Positions 54,216 to 63,971 of a stretch of DNA of 64,000 nucleotides are shown one piece after another. Each line of letters begins with the position of its first letter. Positions within the stretch are counted from its first letter, which is position 1. Source of the DNA: Nitratiruptor tergarcus DSM 16512 (lineage in GTDB: Bacteria > Campylobacterota > Campylobacteria > Campylobacterales > Nitratiruptoraceae); assembly GCF_027946175.1 (NCBI RefSeq), contig NZ_AP026671.1:1550001-1614000 (forward strand), given 5' to 3'. The translations under genes and the position numbers were made by a program. The notes under the pieces are model-generated. The model made no database searches, was not told the origin of the DNA, and was given only the letters and a program-made list of their open reading frames with translations.

Positions 54216-54692
54216 TTAACCACATCCGCCAAGGGCGACTTTTACTTTTTTTCTTGCTTCAAATACTATATCATCATTGGTTCTAGCCAAAAGAACTACA
54301 TCTTGTGTACCACCAAGCTTGGCATTGACATAGAGATATGCTTTGCCATTATCTGGCGAATAGTGGGCAGTTATGACTTTATTTACCTTATTCTTAGTAG
54401 TCAACACATCGATCTGTTTAATATACTTATTTGGCTCCATTGGATAATTTACTTCCACCTCAATTGGCACTACAAGACCATTTTCTGGAGCATCTGGGAT
54501 ATTCAGTTTCATTTCTTTAGCATTTTTTATGACTTTTTTTGCACCTTTAGTTGCATCCGTATACGCCTCTTTAAAAGGGATCTCAATAGCTTCATTATCA
54601 TCTTCATCCGCGCGTATCTGCACCCTTCCAACTAAAAGAGCTGCAAGCGTGAAACTGCAAAACTCTAAAAACTCTCTTCTTTTCATATCCAT
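54216..54692 (-). CDS. soxY: Thiosulfate oxidation carrier protein SoxY
   Basis: 158 residues. A Tat-like signal ('MDMKRREFLEFCSFTLAALL') directs SoxYZ to the periplasm. The mature part has the Ig-like fold and ends 'VKVALGGCG', the swinging arm whose Cys carries the sulfur substrate. The canonical end GGCGG lacks the final Gly here. It should bind polysulfide or thiosulfate intermediates. The start is 2 bases from the Rieske stop. Confidence 0.93.
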   Translation of the reverse strand: MDMKRREFLEFCSFTLAALLVGRVQIRADEDDNEAIEIPFKEAYTDATKGAKKVIKNAKEMKLNIPDAPENGLVVPIEVEVNYPMEPNKYIKQIDVLTTKNKVNKVITAHYSPDNGKAYLYVNAKLGGTQDVVLLARTNDDIVFEARKKVKVALGGCG

Positions 54693-54694
54693 CC

Positions 54695-55423
54695 TTAGTA
54701 TTGGATTATCTCTTTCGTATACTCTTTAAGTGGCACAGTTTTAGCACTCACTTTGACTATCTTTTTGGCCTTTCTGATATTGCGGTAAAACTCTTTGAGC
54801 TCTGGTTTAAAAGATCGAAAATAGTCATGAAATTTATCCGATCCCAACACTCCTACAGCCCAAATATGTCCCTTTTTATCCACTTCTATAACTATTGAAG
54901 CGAGTGGCTGTGGAGCGGGTCCCCCTAATACCTTCGCTCCAGCTTTTGGATCATAGGCTGAGAGGTGAGAAGAGCAAACTATTACTCCACCTTTTTTATA
55001 TGCCATTGTCTTTTTCCCTTTTGGCACGTATGTTATGAAACTATCATTAGGAGTAGGGTGTGTTAACTGATGAGGACATATTGCACTATAGGCAACTAAA
55101 TCCCTCTCTTTTCCAACCCCTCCTTTCCATACATACTCTGTCCCATCTTCTGCTTTGAGTTTTACCTCTTTCAGCGTTTTTGTATCAGTTCTTAGCAAAA
55201 AGTTTGGTGTAGAAGCGTATGGGTATTGGAAAATATAAGGCACCTCTTTTTTGAGTTTACTGTACAAAATCGGTTGTCCCATATCATCTACAAGCTGCAC
55301 TTTTTCGTATGCTTTAAAAAGCTCGCCACTCTGTGCATACAGATAGCCTTTTATTAATGAAGGCGAAACAGCTACAAGCAGTGTTCCGCCTCCTATTACT
55401 TTAAAAAATCCTCTTCTATCCAT
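54695..55423 (-). CDS. Tat-exported Rieske 2Fe-2S protein of the Sox operon
   Basis: 242 residues. Tat-style N-terminus ('MDRRGFFKVIGGGTLLVAV'). Rieske ligands are CxH in 'AICPHQLTHP' and CxxH in 'VCSSHLSAYDP'. A long C-terminal helical region rich in Lys follows. It resembles the Rieske protein seen with a flavoprotein and SoxYZ in vent Campylobacterota, distinct from the bc1 Rieske. It probably passes electrons between the flavoprotein and the cytochromes (inference). Confidence 0.88.
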   Translation of the reverse strand: MDRRGFFKVIGGGTLLVAVSPSLIKGYLYAQSGELFKAYEKVQLVDDMGQPILYSKLKKEVPYIFQYPYASTPNFLLRTDTKTLKEVKLKAEDGTEYVWKGGVGKERDLVAYSAICPHQLTHPTPNDSFITYVPKGKKTMAYKKGGVIVCSSHLSAYDPKAGAKVLGGPAPQPLASIVIEVDKKGHIWAVGVLGSDKFHDYFRSFKPELKEFYRNIRKAKKIVKVSAKTVPLKEYTKEIIQY

Positions 55424-55462
55424 TTTTTATCCTAATCAAGATATAATTATGTTGCGCGACTT

Positions 55463-55484
55463 TGTAGGCCCTTTTGGGTCTACA
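55463..55484 (-). terminator. Hairpin over the stop of the flavoprotein gene
   Basis: TGTAGGCCC / GGGTCTACA with a TTTT loop (one G-T pair). It includes the TAG of the flavoprotein gene and lies 40 bases before the Rieske start, so it may be an intercistronic mRNA element rather than a full terminator. Confidence 0.45.
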
Positions 55485-56826
55485 TAAACATATCTCGATA
55501 CATTCCTTTTGCCCACTCAAAAAGTCCCTTACCATTCATTACACCAACTTTTCCATCCCATTTTTCGTTTGTAGCAGCATTATGGAAGCCAAACGCTTTC
55601 TTCTTTTCGTTATATTTGTATTCTGCATTTACAGATATGGCTCGTACAGGATCTCCTGATACAGCAGAGTAGCAAACTGTCAGAGGTGATTTCCATTTTG
55701 GCTCTTTTCCTTTTATACGTGTTGCTATCATGCTTGCAACAATGTGACCTTCTGAGTTTGCTGTATTTCCAGATTTACTAAATCCCATTGGTCTCACATC
55801 CCCAGCACAGTACACATCCGGATCCACTTTTGTTTGATAGGTAAATGGATCTATATTAGCTTCTGCTTTATTAAATACACTATCTTTAGCCACACCTGCA
55901 ATCTCCAATATCTTTCCACCTCTTACTCTTGGATAGAGTGCTGCATCAGCAAACTCGATCTCTTCACCAAGTTCAGTTTCGATTCTTTTTTTATCAAGGT
56001 CTATTTTTGTAATAGTTGAGCCCGGGAGATATTCAATATAATCTTTATAGAGTTTTTCAAATGCTGAATGGAAACCATCTTTTTTGATGGTAATATCAGG
56101 GTTCTCATCAAGAAGTATAACTTTTCCAGGGATATCCTCTTTTTTCATAAACCATGCAATCAAGCATGCCCTCTCATATGGAGCCGGCAGACATCGATAG
56201 TTTCCTCCAGGAACTGTCAATACAAAATTGCCTCCTTCAAAATCTTGCACTTTGTTTCTAAGACTCAAGTGTTCACTTCCTGGAATAAATCCTGCTGGAT
56301 GCTCTGTCTTGAGCCTATTTTCAAACTCTACATCCCCTTTTGTCCAACGTGAATAGTCATAATCGATTCCCGGAGCAAGTACAAGATAGTCATACTTCAG
56401 TGCTCCCTCATTGGTAAAAACAAGCTTACTATCACGATCCACATCATGTACCATTGCATTAAGGAAAATGTAGTTATTATTGCGTGCAGCTTGCAAATAA
56501 TCATGTGTTAAAAACTCCAAATCTACTAAACCAACGAGCCACAAGTTACTTACAGGACAGCTCATAAAAGATGCACGTCTTTCAATAAGCACAACATCTG
56601 CTTCAGGCGCGTATTTTTTTACATACTTAGCAATGGATAGTCCAGACCATCCACCACCTACTACAACTACTCTTGGCCCCTTGGCTTTTGGAATCGGTGC
56701 CATTCTTAAACCTGCCTTTGCAGCACTTGGCTTTGCACCACCACTCGATGCCGTACAACCACTTAAAGCTGCTCCAGCAGCAGCAACACCACCGAGTTTT
56801 AGCAGATCTCTTCTACTAAGTGCCAT
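55480..56826 (-). CDS. FAD-dependent sulfide dehydrogenase (FccB/SoxF-like)
   Basis: 448 residues. Twin-arginine signal 'SRRDLLKLGGVAAAGAAL' and a lipobox-like 'SGCTASSGG'. FAD site 'RVVVVGGGWSGLSIAKYV' (~52-69); active-site cysteines in 'FMSCPVSNLWLVG' and 'YRCLPAPYERACLIAWF' match flavocytochrome c sulfide dehydrogenase; 'DVYCAGDVRPMGFSKSGNTA' is the second FAD motif. The enzyme oxidises sulfide in the periplasm and gives electrons to cytochrome c. No FccA cytochrome is adjacent, but the operon ends with a small cytochrome. The Sox genes below are co-transcribed. Confidence 0.9.
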   Translation of the reverse strand: MALSRRDLLKLGGVAAAGAALSGCTASSGGAKPSAAKAGLRMAPIPKAKGPRVVVVGGGWSGLSIAKYVKKYAPEADVVLIERRASFMSCPVSNLWLVGLVDLEFLTHDYLQAARNNNYIFLNAMVHDVDRDSKLVFTNEGALKYDYLVLAPGIDYDYSRWTKGDVEFENRLKTEHPAGFIPGSEHLSLRNKVQDFEGGNFVLTVPGGNYRCLPAPYERACLIAWFMKKEDIPGKVILLDENPDITIKKDGFHSAFEKLYKDYIEYLPGSTITKIDLDKKRIETELGEEIEFADAALYPRVRGGKILEIAGVAKDSVFNKAEANIDPFTYQTKVDPDVYCAGDVRPMGFSKSGNTANSEGHIVASMIATRIKGKEPKWKSPLTVCYSAVSGDPVRAISVNAEYKYNEKKKAFGFHNAATNEKWDGKVGVMNGKGLFEWAKGMYRDMFM

Positions 56827-56942
56827 GATTCATCCTTTATGTTAATGTTTCTTCGTTGGGGCGAAATTCCAAGAGAAACATCGCTCAATTCAAATGATAA
56901 ACTTAATCAACTTAATTTATTATTAATTTTTCTTATATTTAC

Positions 56943-57032
56943 TTTATAATTATCATAATAATAAATTATTATTTTAAAAAATAATGATATTCATAAATAT
57001 AATTTAATAACTAATTATGATAGTTATTATCA
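56943..57032. promoter_or_regulatory. Fur-box-like cluster in a 464-bp gap
   Basis: The gap 56827-57290 is very AT-rich. AATAATGATATTCATAAAT (56980-56998) matches the GATAATGATAATCATTATC consensus at 14 of 19 bases; TGATAGT-T-ATTATCA (57018-57032) is a near-perfect 7-1-7 site; a third, weaker ATTATCAT-type stretch lies at 56948-56956. It may regulate the flavoprotein operon from ~190 bp upstream, but it may be orphaned, because the only + strand sequence next to it is a pseudogene scar. Confidence 0.5.
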
Positions 57033-57116
57033 TTCAAGATAATTAATGGAAATTTAGTTCACATATGGGAACTTTTATAAAAGGAAAAATTTAAATGTGT
57101 CCCAAAAGGGCGAAGA

Positions 57117-57262
57117 TTATTTAGACTCTTTGTAGCAAAACCACCAATCAAAACATTCATACTCTTTAGGTCATTTTGCAGCAGTTTCAAAATCAGTGGC
57201 CGGGCGAATAATCACCTTGTCGCCAATAAAATTGTTTGCATAACTGTTGGGAGGTAGGGTGT
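57117..57262 (-). pseudogene. Remnant of a second peroxiredoxin C-terminus
   Basis: From 57117 to 57211 it is almost identical to the tail of the peroxiredoxin gene at 58445 (over 100 bases with few changes), and further upstream it drifts to a diverged paralogue ('YTLPPNSYANNFIGDKV' against '[17 protein letters not shown]'). A CGA-to-TGA change at 57171-57173 breaks it, and no start exists. The intact final '[17 protein letters not shown]' is kept. A weak CCC-AAAA-GGG hairpin (57101-57110) matches the terminator after the intact gene. Confidence 0.85.
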
Positions 57263-57290
57263 ACCTTTTTAATCTTAATAGAGTACAAAA

Positions 57291-58244
57291 CTATTTTGAA
57301 AGAAGTCTTGCCAAGTATTCAGTCTTTGGAGAGCTTTGAAGAGCAAGCTTAATGGTCATAGTAAGAGGCACAGCAAAAAAAGTTCCGACAATACCAAAAA
57401 GCCATCCCCAAAATATTAAAGAGAAAAAGACCACTGCAGGTGAGAGATCCAGTCCATCACCCATAACTTTAGGCTCTATGATATTAGAAATAACTACATT
57501 AATAACAACATATAATAAACCAACCCATAAAGCATTTTCCACTCCCACCGTTAAAAGTGCCAAAGTTGTACCAAATATACCAGCAATAATAGATCCAACA
57601 ACAGGTATATAATTGAATAAAAATGCCATAAAACCCAGCATAAAAACATAAGGAATATGAAATAAAAAGAGCATCACCGCAACACCAAAACCAGTCAAAA
57701 GACTTGTAAGTGTTTTAATCAAAAAATATTTTTGAACACTAACAAAAAAGGAGTGCACCATCTTTTGATTTCCAAAAAGTAGACTCACCTTTTTCCCAAA
57801 ATCTTGACTTTCAAAAAGCAAAAAGCTTACACCAATTACAACAATCAAAAATCCACTTAAAAAACCTCCTGCTTTTGCAAAGAACTGCTTGATAATAGTA
57901 AAAAAATCTGCACTATTTACCCCTTGCAAAGAATATCCATATTGGTGTAAAAATGTTTGCATCTGGTGAAATAGTAAATTTAACTGCTCTTGATAAAAAC
58001 CAAGATGAGCAAGAAAGTCTTGAAAAGAAGCCTGTAATAGCAATATAAGCTGGGTTAATATAACAACAAATCCACCTAAAGTAATTGCATAGGCTATAAT
58101 AGCAGGCAATCCTTTCTTATCGATATAGCGAAAAATCGGTACTAATAAAATCGTAAAAAACAGAGATAAAATCAGATAGATTAAAACGGGAGATAAAAAT
58201 TTTAATCCAAAAATAACAATAAAAAAAGCAGCAAGTTGTATCAT
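57291..58244 (-). CDS. AI-2E/PerM-family membrane transporter
   Basis: About 317 residues from the ATG at 58244 with AAGGAAT upstream (the frame starting at 58310 is upstream noise). Around eight membrane helices; 'FNYIPVVGSIIAGIFG' and 'VISNIIEPKVMGDGLDLSPA', then 'SLIFWGWLFGIVGTFFAVPL', are PerM/YhhT motifs. Members export autoinducer-2 or act in Na+/H+ exchange or unknown transport. It sits between the intact peroxiredoxin gene and the broken copy of its tail, an odd arrangement. Confidence 0.85.
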   Translation of the reverse strand: MIQLAAFFIVIFGLKFLSPVLIYLILSLFFTILLVPIFRYIDKKGLPAIIAYAITLGGFVVILTQLILLLQASFQDFLAHLGFYQEQLNLLFHQMQTFLHQYGYSLQGVNSADFFTIIKQFFAKAGGFLSGFLIVVIGVSFLLFESQDFGKKVSLLFGNQKMVHSFFVSVQKYFLIKTLTSLLTGFGVAVMLFLFHIPYVFMLGFMAFLFNYIPVVGSIIAGIFGTTLALLTVGVENALWVGLLYVVINVVISNIIEPKVMGDGLDLSPAVVFFSLIFWGWLFGIVGTFFAVPLTMTIKLALQSSPKTEYLARLLSK

Positions 58245-58424
58245 TTTATTCCTTACTCTGCTGTGAGTTCTAATAACAAAATATGTTTCAACTTTACTCC
58301 CACTTCGCAATAATAAAAAGGTCTTCTTAAAATATATGGAGCAATTTTCTCATAATGGTGCGAAAGAAAGAATAAAAGTAGTAGCATTATACGTTATTTC
58401 ATATAACAATAAAAACTTGGTATG

Positions 58425-58440
58425 CGCCCCCTAAGGGGCG
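58425..58440 (-). terminator. Hairpin after the peroxiredoxin gene
   Basis: CGCCCC / GGGGCG with a CTAA loop, 4 bases beyond the stop on the minus strand. A TTTTT follows 9 bases further. The gap up to the PerM start (58245-58424) shows nothing else. Confidence 0.5.
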
Positions 58441-58444
58441 AAGA

Positions 58445-59266
58445 TTATTTAGACTCTTTGTAGCAAAACCACCAATCAAAACATTCATACTCTTTAGGTC
58501 GTTTTGCAGCAGTTTCACAATCAGTGGCCGGCGGAATAATAACTTTATCACCAATAAGCTCATTTTCTGGCCAGTTTGCTGGAGTTGCAACACCATCGCT
58601 ATCACTCTTTTGAAGCGCTTTGACAGCTCGAACAATTTCAGGAATATTTCGACCAATCTCTTGTGGATAGTAAAGAATCGTTCTCACAACACCTTCTGGG
58701 TCAATGATGAATACAGCTCTAACAGTATTGGTTCCTTTGTTAGGATGCACCATACCAATTTGCGCTGCTAATGTATCTGTTGCAGCAATGATTGGGAACT
58801 CTATTTCAACATCGAGTTTTTCTTTAATCCACTCTACCCATTTGATATGGCTGAAAACTTGGTCGATTGAAAGGCCAATCAATTGTGCACCAATAGCGTC
58901 AAATTCACTTTTATGTTTTTGAAAACTGACAAATTCAGTTGTACATACCGGTGTAAAGTCAGCTGGGTGACTAAAAAGTACTGTCCATTTGCCTTTGAGA
59001 TCATCTGGCAAACTCATAGGTCCATGTGTTGTTTGCACATTTATTGATGGAAACTTATCTCCAAGTAGAGGCATTCCCATTTTGCCCTCCTTCTTATTTT
59101 TATTCACTTTTTGTAAAATCTCATCGATCACATCATCCAAAGAGCGCTTCTCTTCTTTAGCTTTTGCTTTCAGTTCATCGATACTCTCACTTACAAGGTT
59201 CATAACCTTTTTGACAACATCTACCTGAGAATCTAAGATCTCTTGTAACTTTTCATTGAATCCCAT
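58445..59266 (-). CDS. Peroxiredoxin with extra coiled-coil N-terminus
   Basis: About 273 residues from the ATG at 59266, which follows AAGGAGG. The peroxiredoxin (Prx6/archaeal-type) domain starts at the internal '[15 protein letters not shown]' (59080), which also has its own strong AAGGAGG. The peroxidatic Cys is in '[17 protein letters not shown]'; the C-terminus '[13 protein letters not shown]' supplies further Cys. The first ~62 residues form a Glu/Lys-rich helix ('[20 protein letters not shown]') absent from normal family members (~215 residues). It may yield two isoforms. Last gene of the stress cassette. Confidence 0.85.
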   Translation of the reverse strand: MGFNEKLQEILDSQVDVVKKVMNLVSESIDELKAKAKEEKRSLDDVIDEILQKVNKNKKEGKMGMPLLGDKFPSINVQTTHGPMSLPDDLKGKWTVLFSHPADFTPVCTTEFVSFQKHKSEFDAIGAQLIGLSIDQVFSHIKWVEWIKEKLDVEIEFPIIAATDTLAAQIGMVHPNKGTNTVRAVFIIDPEGVVRTILYYPQEIGRNIPEIVRAVKALQKSDSDGVATPANWPENELIGDKVIIPPATDCETAAKRPKEYECFDWWFCYKESK

Positions 59267-59342
59267 ATTTTCCTCCTTCATGGGATATTTGTAAAAATAT
59301 TTTACATCACTTTGCTAAATTCTTCTGCAACTTTTGTTGCAA

Positions 59343-61229
<1,887 letters not shown>

Positions 61230-61270
61230 TTATAGCGATTTATGCAGATTTTCAGCAACTTAGGTAGCAG

Positions 61271-61293
61271 TGCATGAGGCAAAACCTCATGCA
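61271..61293 (-). terminator. Hairpin at the end of the DUF308 gene
   Basis: TGCATGAGG / CCTCATGCA with a 5-base loop, covering the TGA stop at 61287. No U-run on the minus strand, so it looks like an intercistronic stabiliser or attenuator. Confidence 0.45.
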
Positions 61294-61868
61294 TTGGAGT
61301 CATTTGAGGAGTCTTCGTCTTCCAGTTTCTTTACAACAGAGCTCATAGAAAGGAGAACAATACCATCAAAAAACATACTTATTCCAACAAATAGCCCTAC
61401 TAAAACTAAAGATCCAAATGGCCAGTAAACAAGAAAAATAACTCCCAAAATAATGGAGAGAATACCATTGAGAATAATGAGCCAGTTATACTTTTGTCCT
61501 TTCATCTGAGAGCTAAGCGCAAAAGATGCAAATCCATCCATAAAAAAGTAGATTGCCAAAATAATACCAAGTGCTGCAACTCCAGGGACTGGAAAGATGG
61601 TAACTAAAATACCTGTGAGTAGATAGATGAAGGCTTTTAGCCATCCTAACCAATCTTTTTTGTCAGTCTGCCAAGTGTGATACCCAAATGTAAGACCACT
61701 AAAAATAAACAAAAATGCTACAAAATATGCAGCAGTAAGTGACATAATCACAGGATAAAAGATCCCAACTAATCCCAAAAGGAGAAAAATCACTCCAGCA
61801 ATTTTGGAGTGTTTCTCAAACTTTTTTAATAGCTCTTTATCTTGAAGTAGATTATTATATCCGACCAT
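61287..61868 (-). CDS. DUF308/HdeD-like six-helix membrane protein
   Basis: 193 residues with six short membrane helices in three pairs ('VIFLLLGLVGIFYPVIMSLT', 'FLFIFSGLTFGYHTWQTDKK', 'WLGWLKAFIYLLTGILVTIF', then 'LAIYFFMDGFASFALSS', 'GILSIILGVIFLVYWPFGS', 'SMFFDGIVLLSMSS'). This repeat is the HdeD (acid-resistance membrane protein) plan. AGGAGG lies right before the start. Fits a membrane-protection role. Confidence 0.88.
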   Translation of the reverse strand: MVGYNNLLQDKELLKKFEKHSKIAGVIFLLLGLVGIFYPVIMSLTAAYFVAFLFIFSGLTFGYHTWQTDKKDWLGWLKAFIYLLTGILVTIFPVPGVAALGIILAIYFFMDGFASFALSSQMKGQKYNWLIILNGILSIILGVIFLVYWPFGSLVLVGLFVGISMFFDGIVLLSMSSVVKKLEDEDSSNDSNA

Positions 61869-61877
61869 AATATCCTC

Positions 61878-62324
61878 CTATAGGGTCAGATCCATTATCT
61901 CTTTGGCTTTTTCAATAAGCTCATGAGATACGGCTCTGTTTTCTTCATCAATCTTTTTCATAATGCGTGCTAAAACAAGAGTCAAACCACCCACAATTTC
62001 AGGTAGACTCTTTTCAAGTTCAGCTTCAAGCTCTAAGAGTGGAGGATATGTTGCAAGGCGATCTAAAATATCTTTGAGATCCAACTCTTGCTCAAGTTTT
62101 TTAAACTCATTTATTGTCTCTTCTAAGCCTTTTGTTATAGGAAGATCATACTTCCAAATCACATCTCGCCCATTATATTTTGCAGCTTTTTGTCCCATAA
62201 GGAGCAAATCATACAACTTTTGCTCAACAATATCAGTTACCTCTTTTGCATGTCCTTTTTTGATATCAAGACTTGCACCTCTTCTAAAAAGTTCTTCTAA
62301 ATGATGAAATCCAACTACTGCCAT
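61878..62324 (-). CDS. DUF1931-family protein (histone-fold doublet)
   Basis: 148 residues, helical. The N-terminal half 'GVDHLEELFRRGASLDIKKG'-like start, 'KLYDLLLMGQKAAKYNGRDV' and the second half 'YPPLLELEAELEKSLPEIVG' match DUF1931, for which an Aquifex member has a histone-like fold. It could bind DNA or act as a helical bundle chaperone. Here it follows AAGGAGG and an intercistronic hairpin, between YfdX and the DUF308 gene. Confidence 0.85.
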   Translation of the reverse strand: MAVVGFHHLEELFRRGASLDIKKGHAKEVTDIVEQKLYDLLLMGQKAAKYNGRDVIWKYDLPITKGLEETINEFKKLEQELDLKDILDRLATYPPLLELEAELEKSLPEIVGGLTLVLARIMKKIDEENRAVSHELIEKAKEIMDLTL

Positions 62325-62345
62325 GTCTCCTCCTTTATTTTTTTC

Positions 62346-62358
62346 GGGGCAAAGCCCC
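62346..62358 (-). promoter_or_regulatory. GC hairpin between yfdX and the DUF1931 gene
   Basis: GGGGC-AAA-GCCCC, 4 bases after the yfdX stop and just before the AAGGAGG of the next gene; on the minus strand it is followed by a run of A, not U, so it is not a classic terminator. Confidence 0.45.
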
Positions 62359-62362
62359 TAGA

Positions 62363-63238
62363 TTATTTATTGATTGTTTTGACCGCTTTTTCTTTGAACT
62401 CTTTGAGTTTTGCTATGAGATCTTCAAAGAGTTTTTCTGCACTATTTTTACCTTTGACCTCTTTTTCTATTTTTTCTATCTCTTCTTCAAGCATCTTATA
62501 TGTTGTATCAGAATCACTTGTATATCCTAAAGCTTCTGCTTTTTTAAGGGCATTTTTAGCACTTTTGAGCATATCAAGGGCTTTTTTTCGATCTTTTTTT
62601 GCAGCATCTTTTGCTACTTCTACAAGATGAATCGCTTGCAAAAGAGGAATAGGTGTCACTACATCTACCTCAACAAACGTTGCCAAAGCTTGATTGAGAA
62701 CATTTTTTGCTTCATCTACACGGTTTTCATGCAAAAATTTTGCTGCAAGTTTCAAAGCAGCTGGGTATGATGCCAATGGTAAATTGATAACTTTGAGCAC
62801 AATCTCACTACGCAAAGTATCAAGGATTGCTCTTGCTTCTTGAACTTTATTCTCTGCAAGCAGTGCCTTTGCGCTAATGAGAGCTGTTTTAATATCTTGC
62901 ACACTTCCAGGAAAATCGACTACCTCAATAGCACTATCGATTGGAATAAGTGCAGGTGCATGAGGAGCTGAGAGAACTACTTCAAGCTTTCCTATGGCTT
63001 TTTCAAGATCTTTAATAGCTTCATCCTTTTGACCTTTATCTAACTCCACTAATACTTTATTTGTCAACGCAACAGCTTCAACAGCCTCATTAACAATTTT
63101 TACCTCTTTTTGCTCTTTAACAATTTTCGCCTTTGCTTGGCTTACAGCTTTGTTTGATTCAGCTTTTGTTGCAGTCGATGCAAATGCACCAGTGACCAAA
63201 AGACCAGCAGCTACACATGAAAGTAGCAGTTTTTTCAT
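62363..63238 (-). CDS. yfdX: YfdX-family periplasmic protein
   Basis: About 291 residues from the ATG at 63238 (an upstream TTG at 63244 is inferior; AAGGAGG fits the ATG). Signal peptide 1-20 ('KLLLSCVAAGLLVTGAFAST'), then an all-helical body: 'VSQAKAKIVKEQKEVKIVNE', 'LKDLEKAIGKLEVVLSAPHA', 'IPIDSAIEVVDFPG' and a coiled C-terminus. In enterobacteria, YfdX is linked to acid and multidrug tolerance. It heads the stress cassette, with a 29-bp palindrome upstream. Confidence 0.88.
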   Translation of the reverse strand: MKKLLLSCVAAGLLVTGAFASTATKAESNKAVSQAKAKIVKEQKEVKIVNEAVEAVALTNKVLVELDKGQKDEAIKDLEKAIGKLEVVLSAPHAPALIPIDSAIEVVDFPGSVQDIKTALISAKALLAENKVQEARAILDTLRSEIVLKVINLPLASYPAALKLAAKFLHENRVDEAKNVLNQALATFVEVDVVTPIPLLQAIHLVEVAKDAAKKDRKKALDMLKSAKNALKKAEALGYTSDSDTTYKMLEEEIEKIEKEVKGKNSAEKLFEDLIAKLKEFKEKAVKTINK

Positions 63239-63262
63239 TATCAACCTCCTTGAGTTTTTTGG

Positions 63263-63291
63263 TTGATAAAATTTTAGTACTTTTTTATCAA
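63263..63291. promoter_or_regulatory. Palindrome upstream of the stress cassette
   Basis: TTGATAAAA and TTTTATCAA, exact 9-bp arms, with 11 bases between. Read on the minus strand it is also TTGATA-N17-TATCAA, so it could be a promoter with symmetric boxes. It lies in the 61-bp gap between the regulator stop and yfdX. No U-run follows, so it is not a terminator. Confidence 0.55.
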
Positions 63292-63299
63292 AGATACTG

Positions 63300-63971
63300 C
63301 TACTTTAGTTGCAACCGATCTAAAAGATTCGCAATATTTGTGAGTTTTATCTTCTTTCTCTCGACTTCTAGCGAGCCCTCTTTTTTAAGTTCTTGAATAT
63401 GGCGGTTTACCACATGGCGCACAGTTCCTATTAAAGAGGCCAACTCTTCATGAGGGAGATCGTGAATGAGTTTGAGTTTTGCAGTTTGGGGGTCAAAGTG
63501 TTTGAGCAAAAGCTTTATAAAGCGCGTAGAGGTATCAAGGAGGCTAAGATCTGTTGCTAACTCTTCAAGACTGCGCATCTCACCTGCAACATAGCGAAAA
63601 AAAAGTTTTCTAAAATCTGCATTGGTATCGATCCATTCACGCACACGATCCAATGGAACACGCAGTGCCTTAGAATCTTCATAGGCTTCAGTAACTACAT
63701 CATGGGGTTTATTGTCTAAAAGAACAATTACATCAAACATATCCCCTCGTGAAAGGATCTTAATAGTCTGCTCTTTTGATGTCTCGAAATTGAACTGATA
63801 GACTTTAATACGCCCTTCAATAATGAAATAGAAATACTTCATCGTATCGTCACTGCTCATAGCAGGCATGTTTTTATAAAACTCTACAATTTTGCCATAG
63901 CGATTAATATCATCGATGATGAATTTTGGCACAGCAGAAAAGAGCTCAATATTATACTCTCTCGCCTCCAT
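63300..63971 (-). CDS. Crp/Fnr-family transcriptional regulator
   Basis: 223 residues. An N-terminal cNMP-binding-like beta roll ('YFIIEGRIKVYQF', 'ILSRGDMFDVIVLLDNK', 'VVTEAYEDSKALRVPLDRV') is followed by a dimer helix and the Crp HTH ('ASLIGTVRHVVNRHIQELKK'). There is no Cys set of FNR, so it does not hold a 4Fe-4S cluster; the arginine needed for cAMP is not obvious, so the ligand is unknown. It directly precedes the yfdX cassette and probably controls it (inference). Confidence 0.9.
   Translation of the reverse strand: MEAREYNIELFSAVPKFIIDDINRYGKIVEFYKNMPAMSSDDTMKYFYFIIEGRIKVYQFNFETSKEQTIKILSRGDMFDVIVLLDNKPHDVVTEAYEDSKALRVPLDRVREWIDTNADFRKLFFRYVAGEMRSLEELATDLSLLDTSTRFIKLLLKHFDPQTAKLKLIHDLPHEELASLIGTVRHVVNRHIQELKKEGSLEVERKKIKLTNIANLLDRLQLK

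Noticed and set aside
54078-54635. 185-codon + strand frame over soxY and soxZ
   Set aside because: SoxY and SoxZ are unambiguous on the minus strand.
57228-57262. Candidate hairpin GGTA/TACC followed by T on the + strand
   Set aside because: The stem is only 4 bp, and the sequence is part of the peroxiredoxin remnant.
58399-58656. 85-codon minus-strand frame at the peroxiredoxin 3' end
   Set aside because: It is the +1 frame of the peroxiredoxin tail, and its family match comes only from the correct frame.
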